This document shows positions 1 to 5,906 of a stretch of DNA of 7,331 nt, one piece after another. The DNA lies in NCBI GenBank assembly GCA_964617105.1, contig CAZTWC010000186.1, positions 1-7,331 on the forward strand. Direction: 5' to 3'. Below the pieces are notes generated by a model. It was not told the origin of the DNA, did not search any database, and saw only the letters and a list, made by a program, of their open reading frames with translations. Position numbers and translations under genes: made by a program. Positions within the stretch are counted from its first letter, which is position 1, and every line of letters begins with the position of its first letter. The stretch is from CAZTWC01 sp964617105 [NCBI: uncultured Myxococcia bacterium] (GTDB lineage: Bacteria > CAZTWC01).

Positions 1-24
1 AACCTGCCAACATAACCTGAACCT

Positions 25-57
25 AAAAGGGCGGCCTGCTGGCCGCCCTTTTTTTTT
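25..57 (+). terminator. Strong Rho-independent terminator
   Basis: A perfect 12-bp stem (25-36 pairing with 41-52), GC-rich in its inner 8 bp, closes a 4-base TGCT loop. It runs directly into a T tract to position 57. This is a textbook intrinsic terminator for a gene entering from the left. Stop codons at 13-15 (frame 1) and 18-20 (frame 3) could each be the end of that gene, but too little is visible to choose. The complementary strand also has a short T run after the stem, so some bidirectional activity is possible. Its position means the protease fragment that follows is unlikely to be transcribed by read-through from the left. Confidence 0.9.
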
Positions 58-115
58 GTTTATTTTTATTTTTTTACCGCTGCCTTTACCCAAACCCTCT
101 TTCCATCTATAAATA

Positions 116-1285
116 TCAGATGTAATATGCGGTATAGATTGGGTAGTGGCTAATGCCAGTGTCATCGATGTTGCCAACATGAGCCTCGGCGGCGGCGGCA
201 GTGACGATGGCAACTGCGGCCTTAGCAACAATGACCCTGAACACGAAGCCATCTGTAATGCTGTTAACGCCGGTGTAACCTTTGTGGTAGCCGCTGGTAA
301 CGAAGCGGTTGATTCTGCCAATTCAACTCCTGCTGCTTATGACGAAGTTATCACTGTTAGTGCTCTGGCTGATTTTGACGGCCTGAGCAACGGCCTGGGT
401 GCAGCCACCTGCCGGGCAGACGTAGATGACTCTTTTGCCAATTTCAGTAATTTTGGTGCTGATGTTGATATTATGGCCCCGGGTGTATGTATATACTCAA
501 CCGATAAAAACGGTGGCTACTCTACCAAAAGCGGCACCAGCATGGCTTCCCCTCATGTGGCTGGCGCAGCCGCTCTGTTAAAAGCTGTGGATCCTCTGCT
601 GACTCCGGAACAAGTTATTCTTAACCTGCTGGATACTGGTAACCCTGCTCCCTGCGCCACCCAGAGCGGACTCTGCAGCGATGATCCCGATGGCATCCAG
701 GAACCTTTACTCATGGTAGGCGCCCCGTTACCCGACAATGACAATGATGGATATCCCTCCAACATCGATTGCAACGACTACGATGCCACCAACAATCCCG
801 GTGCTACCGAAATTTGCGGCAATGGTTATGATGAAAACTGCGATGGTATTGATGATGCCTGTCCGGTGGATGCTGATTATGATGGCTACTTTACCCCTCA
901 AGACTGCAACGACAACGACGCTGCCATCAATCCTGGCGCTACTGAAATCTGTGACGATGGTATTGATAACAACTGTGACGGCAATATTGATGAAGGCTGC
1001 TCTTGCTGGCAGGCTGGCAGCATTACTGATAAACAGGAAGTTGACTTCCCAGTGTACCTGAATAAAGGTGAAATTATCATCGACCTCAGTTGGAACAGCA
1101 CAGCTGACCTGGATCTCTACCTGATCAACGATCGGGGTAGGGTAACTGGACGCGCCACCAGCACCACTCCTGGTGAGCAGATTGTCAAAGGGGTCAAAGC
1201 TGGTAACTATATTATCAAAGTTTACTCTTACAGCGGCGACGCCAGTAGTTTCTGCGTCTCCCTGGGCGGTTCCGCTAATCAATAA
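116..1285 (+). pseudogene. 5'-truncated secreted subtilisin-family (S8) protease with MopE metal-binding repeats and PPC-like C-terminus
   Basis: This is the C-terminal part of a subtilase, an extracellular serine endopeptidase. Numbering is from the GTG at 146. Residues 9-16 are the conserved MSLGG strand. AAGNE at 49-53 supplies the oxyanion-hole Asn (N52). GTSMASPHVAG at 130-140 carries the nucleophile Ser (S132). Residues about 197-285 hold two MopE-type motifs and about 288-376 form a PPC-like beta domain, typical of secreted proteases. The regions that would carry the catalytic Asp and His are missing. GTG-146 is not a convincing start: it has no Shine-Dalgarno, and in-frame codons 116-145 still read like subtilase (SDVICGIDWV). 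A TAA at 110-112 blocks the frame just beyond. Farther upstream the same frame is open to the window edge but encodes low-complexity sequence through the terminator. The fragment lacks two of three triad residues, so it should not be proteolytic by itself. From 113 to the stop the frame is intact, so recent truncation, a recombination product or an assembly join are all possible. The family call is firm; pseudogene status is inferred. Confidence 0.85.
734..1000 (+). repeat. Two tandem MopE-type putative metal-binding motifs within the protease fragment
   Basis: There are two copies of the DxDxDGY...DCND...NPGATEIC...D(E/N)NCDG pattern, with a 45-residue period (DGY at residues 201-203 and again at 246-248). 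This matches the putative metal-binding motif named after Methylococcus MopE (Pfam Cu-binding_MopE). Each copy keeps its paired cysteines and Asp/Asn-rich loops. The second copy is closer to the consensus, ending DNNCDGNIDEGC. The first copy has GNGYDENCDG in the equivalent place. Such motifs are common linkers in secreted proteins and probably bind calcium or another metal. The actual ligand is not evident from sequence. Confidence 0.85.
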
Positions 1286-1292
1286 ACTCTCC

Positions 1293-1320
1293 GTGTCCTT
1301 TTGGAAGCCCGAAAGGACAC
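1293..1320 (+). terminator. Stem-loop just after the protease fragment
   Basis: A perfect 9-bp inverted repeat (1293-1301 with 1312-1320, arms GTGTCCTTT/AAAGGACAC) surrounds a 10-base loop, starting 8 bp after the TAA. No T run follows, so it is either a weak or Rho-assisted terminator or an mRNA 3'-end stabiliser. Its location right behind the stop codon is the main support. Confidence 0.5.
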
Positions 1321-1345
1321 TATAACCAAATCCTATCAACTTCAG

Positions 1346-1379
1346 TCAGCCCGGTATTTAATAAATGCCGGGCTGATTT
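1346..1379 (+). terminator. Second hairpin in the convergent intergenic region, probable terminator
   Basis: A 14-bp stem with one G-T wobble (1346-1359 with 1363-1376) closes a 3-base loop. The outer arm TCAGCCCGG/CCGGGCTGA is perfect. Only a short TTT follows on the + strand and no T run on the - strand. It lies between convergent genes (the stops at 1285 and 1453 face each other), where it could limit transcription from either side. The rest of 1286-1450 shows no gene and no further clear structure. Confidence 0.6.
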
Positions 1380-1450
1380 GATCTGAGCATAAAATAACAC
1401 CCCCATCAATCATCTAGGTGTGTAACTACCGGGTTGTATAAATTTATTTT

Positions 1451-2338
1451 TTAGCGGCCTACGGTTCTGGCTGGACGAAAGCTAAAGTGGTAGCGGTAAA
1501 AGGGGCGGTCGTAGCCCCGGTATGCTGCCCGGCAGCGGCTGGGGCGGATCCTCCACCCGCCTCCTCTCATAATCCGAAAAGTGCCGGCGGCAGGACCGGT
1601 GGGATCTATAGATTGATTTTTGCCGGAGGGGTAGGAGCTGTACCAATCCCAGCACCACTCCCAAACATTACCCAGCATATCGTAAATACCCCAGGCATTG
1701 GCCTGTTTTTGGCCCACAGGATGGGTCTTCTCCTCCGAATTTTCAGCATACCAGGCAATCTGATCCAGGGATCCGTATCTGGTTTCCGAGGTACCAGCCC
1801 GACAGGCATATTCCCATTCCGCCTCAGTGGGCAACCTATATCCTTTGCAATTCAGTCCCTTAAAAATCACCTCTTTTATTTCAAATTCATCCTCTGGAAT
1901 TCGGCCATCCTGATCTCTCAGCAGATAGGCCTCTTCCAACCCCTCCTGGATGGATAGCAAATTACAGAACATCACCGCTGAAAACCAACTTATCCCCTCT
2001 ACCGGGCAATCATCCTGGCCGTTTTTAAAGTAAGATGGATTGTTGCCCATTATCTCCAGCCACTCTTTTTGAGTTACCTGGGTTTGCTTGAGAATAAAAT
2101 CGCGGTTTATTTTAACCAGATGTGGTTTTTCCCGCTCCTCCCGCTCCTCCTGGTGAAGAGGTGACCCCATCGTAAACTCGCCGGCTTTTATACGCTGAAA
2201 ACCAGCCGGAGTAGGAGTATTCTTTCCTCCCTTCTCCAAATGGGCCACCAGTGATTTAATTGGCCGGCCACAGTGTGGACAGTTTTCAGCCAGGGTGCTG
2301 ACATTATTCTTGCAATCGGGACAGTTGATTAGAGCCAT
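1451..2338 (-). CDS. Zinc-ribbon plus SUMF1/FGE-like (formylglycine-generating-enzyme-type fold) domain protein
   Basis: A 295-residue protein with no signal peptide or membrane segment, so probably cytoplasmic. Residues 6-23 form a zinc ribbon (CPDC...CPHC; C6, C9, C20, C23). Residues about 46-292 are a full-length SUMF1/FGE-sulfatase domain: MGSP near 57-60, VTQKEW at 88-93, GYRLPTEAEWEYACRAG at 166-182, YDMLGNVWEWCWDWY at 219-233, RGGGW at 258-262 and a terminal FRPAR. True FGE oxidises a sulfatase Cys to formylglycine using two copper-binding cysteines after the RGGS(Y/W) strand. Here that stretch reads RIRPSRCRAAYR with a single Cys (C269), which lines up better with a structural FGE Cys than with the active pair. 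FGE activity is therefore unlikely, and a binding or other role typical of many bacterial SUMF1 proteins is more likely. No sulfatase gene is visible nearby. The ATG is supported by GGAG 8 bases upstream. It lies 57 bp downstream of the SGNH gene on the same strand. Confidence 0.9.
   Translation of the reverse strand: MALINCPDCKNNVSTLAENCPHCGRPIKSLVAHLEKGGKNTPTPAGFQRIKAGEFTMGSPLHQEEREEREKPHLVKINRDFILKQTQVTQKEWLEIMGNNPSYFKNGQDDCPVEGISWFSAVMFCNLLSIQEGLEEAYLLRDQDGRIPEDEFEIKEVIFKGLNCKGYRLPTEAEWEYACRAGTSETRYGSLDQIAWYAENSEEKTHPVGQKQANAWGIYDMLGNVWEWCWDWYSSYPSGKNQSIDPTGPAAGTFRIMRGGGWRIRPSRCRAAYRGYDRPFYRYHFSFRPARTVGR
2131..2150 (-). repeat. Short 9-bp tandem repeat in the SUMF1-like gene
   Basis: The unit CCCGCTCCT on the + strand occurs twice in a row plus two more bases, encoding EEREERE at residues 64-70. 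It lies in the loop just after the MGSP strand of the SUMF1 domain. The unit is a multiple of three, so copy-number change would keep the frame. Confidence 0.8.
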
Positions 2339-2346
2339 AAAAAAGT

Positions 2347-2350
2347 CTCC
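2347..2350 (-). promoter_or_regulatory. Shine-Dalgarno (GGAG) of the SUMF1-like gene
   Basis: GGAG sits 8 bases before the ATG at 2338, separated by ACTTTTTT. It is the clearest ribosome-binding site in the minus-strand cluster, and it fixes the start so that the zinc ribbon is included. Confidence 0.75.
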
Positions 2351-2355
2351 ATATC

Positions 2356-2385
2356 ATTATGGTATTGGGTAAAGCAGATCAACAA
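2356..2385 (-). promoter_or_regulatory. Possible weak sigma70-type promoter for the SUMF1-like gene
   Basis: In the 57-bp gap the minus strand has CATAAT (2356-2361, 5 of 6 matches to the -10 consensus). A poor -35 candidate, TTGTTG (2380-2385, 3 of 6), lies upstream with an 18-bp spacer. The implied mRNA leader would be very short. This is a pattern match only; the gene could equally be transcribed from the upstream operon. Confidence 0.25.
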
Positions 2386-2395
2386 TATCTCCTCT

Positions 2396-3979
2396 CTACC
2401 GGGCGGAACTGGAAACCTGAGACCATATCAGGTTCAATTCAACCATTTTATCAACGATATTTTGGGCCATAAAGGCATATCCTTTTTGATTAGGATGCCC
2501 GTCCAACACAAAAAGATTATCTTTAAGTTTACCGATATCAGACTCCGGTGGCAAGGTTTTTTCGTAAAGAAGGTTATGATCCACAAATTGGGTGGAGTTA
2601 TTTTCAGCAATAGTTTTTAGAACCGGGTTTAAAATTTTAAACTCCCGGCTGGACAAAGATGGATGGGTAAAGTAACTGTGCAGAATTAACTTTATCTGTT
2701 TTTGATTGCACAACCGGATAATCTTTTCGATATCAGCGATTACCCACTCTTTGATCCGGGCATTGTATTGGTCAAAATTGACAAACAAATTGATAAAATC
2801 ATCTAGATAGGAAACCTGGCCTTTAAATTGCCGCAAATATTTAATATCCTCTTCAAAATCGGTTTGCAACCCTTTCTGCTTCATTAGGATACAGAGTTCA
2901 GTAAACTCGGCAATCTCTTCCTGGGAAAGATGGGCCATAAGACTCTTTTTATAATATTTTTTGCTTCTTTTTTTATCCTGGCGCTTAACAAAAACCGCCA
3001 TGGCTCTAAGAATATCAGCAACTATTTTTTTATAATATTTTTTCTCATCTCCCAGGTTAGAAAGATGGTTTATTCGGGTTAAAGCCCACTGCAAAGCCCT
3101 ATCCAAATGGATGTAGGCACTATTAAAATCGGTTTGCTCCATAACTCCATGCCGAAAATTATCTGGTAGTTTTTCAGGTCCATATCGGTTTCCAAGAAAA
3201 TCGGTGAGAAGCAATACTGCGGTTCGGCCATTTTCCATAAACTTGTCCCGTTCGCACTGCAGCCCTTTGTCATTACAGGCATAGGCCTGGTCAACCAATT
3301 TATCACCGACGTTCACCAGCATTATTAGTTGTCTACAATTAGAGCCCATTTTTTTTAAACAGGTATCTACCAGTTCATCCAGATCCAACTCTTCCTGGTC
3401 TTCTTGTTGTTCAACCGCCAATATTTGCTGCTCTACTGCCCCATTTTGGGTTGAAGATGAGTTTTTTGAGAATTTCTTATGGAGAATAAAGGTGACCATT
3501 TTATAGATGCGCATAGTGTAAATAAAATCCCGGGCCTGGCTCCAGACGTTTTTATGACCAGCATAACTATCATACCCCAGGGCATTCCAAAAATTATTTC
3601 CCCCCACTAATAGTATTACCGCTTTTGGGGTTATGGTTTCCAACAGCTCCTGGAATCTTTGCAACGCGATATAGGAATTGTAATTGGCCCGGCCCAAATT
3701 TAATACGTTTATCATGTTAAACTTACGGGTTTTTCCAGGGGTTTGCATTTGATTTAAAATACGCTGCAGTTGGGCAGGATAACTAACCGGAGAAGAGATC
3801 CCTTCTCCATAGGTAAAAGAGTCGCCCAGGCAAAAAATAGTATCCTGGTGCGAATTTTCCTGGGTATCTAAATCCAGGATAAAGTTGGACTGGAGAGAAC
3901 CGCTTACCCGCAATACCAACTCTAAAAAGATAAGTGCGAATAAAAAACCGCCGATATATTGAAACAGATCTTTTTTCAT
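2396..3979 (-). CDS. Membrane-anchored SGNH/GDSL-family hydrolase with a long internal insert
   Basis: A 527-residue protein. Residues about 7-27 are a single hydrophobic segment after MKKD, most likely an uncleaved N-terminal anchor placing the enzyme outside the cytoplasmic membrane. SGNH blocks follow. GDSFTYGEG at 52-60 has nucleophile S54. NLGRANYNS at 94-102 has oxyanion Gly G96. LLVGGNNFWN at 123-132 has Asn N128, with N129 where many relatives have Asp. DGHPNQKGY at 493-501 has D493 and H495. All four catalytic positions are therefore present. The family cleaves or transfers ester groups, including O-acetyl groups on polysaccharides; the substrate here is unknown. Residues about 141-425, between blocks III and V, are far longer than in a typical SGNH fold of about 200 residues, and are helical and charged. 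The start is 4 bp after the stop of the upstream GT-C gene and lacks a good Shine-Dalgarno, suggesting translational coupling. Lipase or AlgJ/AlgX-like acetyltransferase roles remain alternatives. Confidence 0.88.
   Translation of the reverse strand: MKKDLFQYIGGFLFALIFLELVLRVSGSLQSNFILDLDTQENSHQDTIFCLGDSFTYGEGISSPVSYPAQLQRILNQMQTPGKTRKFNMINVLNLGRANYNSYIALQRFQELLETITPKAVILLVGGNNFWNALGYDSYAGHKNVWSQARDFIYTMRIYKMVTFILHKKFSKNSSSTQNGAVEQQILAVEQQEDQEELDLDELVDTCLKKMGSNCRQLIMLVNVGDKLVDQAYACNDKGLQCERDKFMENGRTAVLLLTDFLGNRYGPEKLPDNFRHGVMEQTDFNSAYIHLDRALQWALTRINHLSNLGDEKKYYKKIVADILRAMAVFVKRQDKKRSKKYYKKSLMAHLSQEEIAEFTELCILMKQKGLQTDFEEDIKYLRQFKGQVSYLDDFINLFVNFDQYNARIKEWVIADIEKIIRLCNQKQIKLILHSYFTHPSLSSREFKILNPVLKTIAENNSTQFVDHNLLYEKTLPPESDIGKLKDNLFVLDGHPNQKGYAFMAQNIVDKMVELNLIWSQVSSSAR
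2946..3043 (-). repeat. Pair of identical 17-bp AT-only repeats in the SGNH gene insert
   Basis: The same 17-mer (five T, ATAATA, six T on the + strand) occurs at 2946-2962 and 3027-3043, exactly 81 bp (27 codons) apart. Both encode KKYYKK (residues 313-318 and 340-345) in the helical insert of the SGNH protein. This suggests a repeated helical element or simply lysine-rich codon use. Confidence 0.8.
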
Positions 3980-3983
3980 TTTT

Positions 3984-5906
3984 CTATTGGAAAAAAATTT
4001 TACTTAACATCAAAGTTTTAAAGGCCCTGGCTTCGCTTTTACTTAGTTCTTCACTGTTCTCTATATAATCTTCATACTCTTGCCAGGCTTGTCTATAGTT
4101 TCTGGTTTCAAGATAACTTAACGCCAGAAACCGATTCACCTGGCCAAAAAATGGTTTAATTTTATTCGCCTCCTGTAGGTGCGATTGCGCCTGGAGATAA
4201 TCACCTTTATCAAACCAAATCTTACCCTGGTGGAAATGCTGCTTAAATTTCTGCTCCAACTGGTTAGCCGCCGCCTGAACCTTTAGATATTTATCTTCCA
4301 GTTTAAGTGTTTGATAAACAGATTGCAATACAGTATATATTTCCATATTTTTTTGGTTTAGCGCCCTGGCCTTTTCCAACGCCGCCCTGGCCTTTTCATA
4401 CTGTTTATTATATTTAAAAGCATAGGCCAAACACAAATAGAGATCAGATTGATTGGGGTCAAGTTTGAGACCAGCCTTAAATAGTTCTATTGATTCTTTT
4501 GACCGTCCTGATTCTAGATAGATTATTGCCAGATCCACCCGGGCTTCCGCATCTACTTTATTTTTTGCGATTATGTCGCGATATAAATTTTCTTTGCTAA
4601 TAAAAATATGGGAATGCCTCCAGGAGCCCATTCCTAAAAGCAACAGTATCACTCCGGCTGCCATCAAAAGAATTGCCCGCTTATAGCAATATCTATTGCC
4701 CTGGGAGGCTATGATGCCAGAGCAGGAAGAGATTTCACTCCGGGTCATATAATCACCAAGCCGAATAAACAGGTGGGCAAATAAAATTATCAGACTGGCC
4801 GAAGCCAGGTATTGCCAGTGGTCGGTGGCATAGGTGTATTTGTGCATGGTAATAGGAAAAAAACCCAGAGCAGGAAAAAGGGTGATGCCAAAGAAAAGAA
4901 CTGCCACCAAAGGACCTTTACCAATACGTTTTTTAATCAAAAACAAGATAATTGGCAACAATAGGGCGGTAAGAGGATAAAGATACTGTCCGATTGAGGC
5001 GCTGTCCAGGGACCATTTGGGGTATATAAAAGCCAAGTTACTCGGCCAAATCAATTTCGCTATATAAAACCAAACCGCCTTGCCGGCCAAAATCAGGTTT
5101 TCCAAAAAAGTTCGCTCAAATCCCTCACCCCGGGCGCCGCCAAAAAATTGCTCCGACCAGACCCGGATATAGGCAGTTACTGGAACCAGGGCAAAAAATG
5201 GGATCAGCCGGTATAGATCATAACGCTTAAAAACTGGTCGTTTCCACCACATCACCACCAAAAAAACCATGGGCAGGGTGACGATAAAGGGCTTGGTTAA
5301 TAGGCCGCAGACAAACATCAAAAGGGAGAGAATATGATAGCGCCAATGAGAATAGTTGACTTGTGCTTCTTTGGAGGAGCCGATATTGGCATGACGCAAA
5401 TAGTAGAGCAGGGAGAGAAAATAGAAAAATGTGGAGAGAAGATCCCGGCGCAAGTTGATAAAGGCCACCGCTTCTACGTGCACTGGATGCAGAGCGAAAA
5501 TCAAAGCCGCTAGCCAGCCACCAGCCAAAGAAAAGCGTCTAACTATAAAAAAGATCAGGATGGAATTTAGAGCATGAAGGAGAGTATTAAAAATATGGTA
5601 AAAAAAGGTATTATCTCCCCATAGAGTATAATCGAGCCAAAGACTGGTGATAAACAGGGGATAGTATATATACTCCTCGGTATGTAATTTGGAGCAGGTT
5701 TCTGGATCGGTCCATATTTTCCATAGTCCCTGCGCACCTTCCAATTTGGACACATAATCGATGTCCATGCCATCGTCATCGATAAATTCACCGTTAAAAG
5801 AGGCAGAAAAGGCCAGAAACGTCAGCAATATTACCGCACTGGCCAGGACAATAGTCTTATTGCCAGGATCGATAAAAAAGTGCTTAATAGTTGGCAATGC
5901 TTTCAA
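3984..5906 (-). CDS. Polytopic TMTC/PMT-like GT-C glycosyltransferase candidate with C-terminal TPR repeats
   Basis: A 640-residue membrane protein. About ten or more hydrophobic segments lie between residues 18 and 430, followed by a soluble TPR region at about 451-617. The first external loop has the acidic FIDDDG motif (D43-D45), the position of the catalytic acidic residue in GT-C enzymes. YYPL is at 81-84, HPVHVEAV at 140-147, RRDLLS at 153-158, and ATDHWQYLAS at 360-369. This order is characteristic of bacterial TPR proteins related to the TMTC/PMT group, which use lipid-linked sugars. Substrate and activity are unproven. The TPR part includes ARVDLAIIYLESGRSKESIE (455-474) and YEKARAALEKARAL (503-516), suggesting a partner-binding scaffold. 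The chosen start is TTG at 5906, overlapping the upstream gene by 23 bp. No ATG occurs before residue 47, inside the first loop. TTG at 5897 is an alternative. There is no clear Shine-Dalgarno, so coupling to the upstream gene is likely. Confidence 0.85.
   Translation of the reverse strand: MKALPTIKHFFIDPGNKTIVLASAVILLTFLAFSASFNGEFIDDDGMDIDYVSKLEGAQGLWKIWTDPETCSKLHTEEYIYYPLFITSLWLDYTLWGDNTFFYHIFNTLLHALNSILIFFIVRRFSLAGGWLAALIFALHPVHVEAVAFINLRRDLLSTFFYFLSLLYYLRHANIGSSKEAQVNYSHWRYHILSLLMFVCGLLTKPFIVTLPMVFLVVMWWKRPVFKRYDLYRLIPFFALVPVTAYIRVWSEQFFGGARGEGFERTFLENLILAGKAVWFYIAKLIWPSNLAFIYPKWSLDSASIGQYLYPLTALLLPIILFLIKKRIGKGPLVAVLFFGITLFPALGFFPITMHKYTYATDHWQYLASASLIILFAHLFIRLGDYMTRSEISSCSGIIASQGNRYCYKRAILLMAAGVILLLLGMGSWRHSHIFISKENLYRDIIAKNKVDAEARVDLAIIYLESGRSKESIELFKAGLKLDPNQSDLYLCLAYAFKYNKQYEKARAALEKARALNQKNMEIYTVLQSVYQTLKLEDKYLKVQAAANQLEQKFKQHFHQGKIWFDKGDYLQAQSHLQEANKIKPFFGQVNRFLALSYLETRNYRQAWQEYEDYIENSEELSKSEARAFKTLMLSKIFFQ

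Noticed and set aside
2-112. Open frame from the left edge to TAA at 110-112, in phase with the protease
   Set aside because: It reads through the terminator hairpin and encodes low-complexity Pro/Phe/Leu-rich sequence unlike a subtilase, so it is not the missing 5' part.
146-148. GTG at 146 as a genuine start of a complete small secreted protein
   Set aside because: There is no Shine-Dalgarno and no signal peptide follows. The codons immediately upstream continue the subtilase fold, so this is an internal codon of a truncated gene.
728-1339. 203-codon open frame on the minus strand opposite the protease fragment
   Set aside because: It is antisense to the Asp/Asn-rich MopE repeats, which yield a Val/Ile-rich shadow translation. 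It has no family resemblance, and the + strand frame is clearly the coding one.
1400-1425. Weak CACC/GGTG inverted repeat between the convergent genes as a terminator for the SUMF1-like gene
   Set aside because: The stem is only 4 bp with a long loop and no T run, which is within chance expectation.
1487-1957. 156-codon open frame on the + strand across the SUMF1-like gene
   Set aside because: It lies wholly inside a confidently coding minus-strand gene with conserved motifs, and its translation shows no recognisable domain.
4363-4397. 14-bp direct repeat 21 bp apart in the GT-C gene
   Set aside because: It encodes the EKARAAL/EKARALN heptad pair inside a TPR helix and is explained by protein repeat structure.
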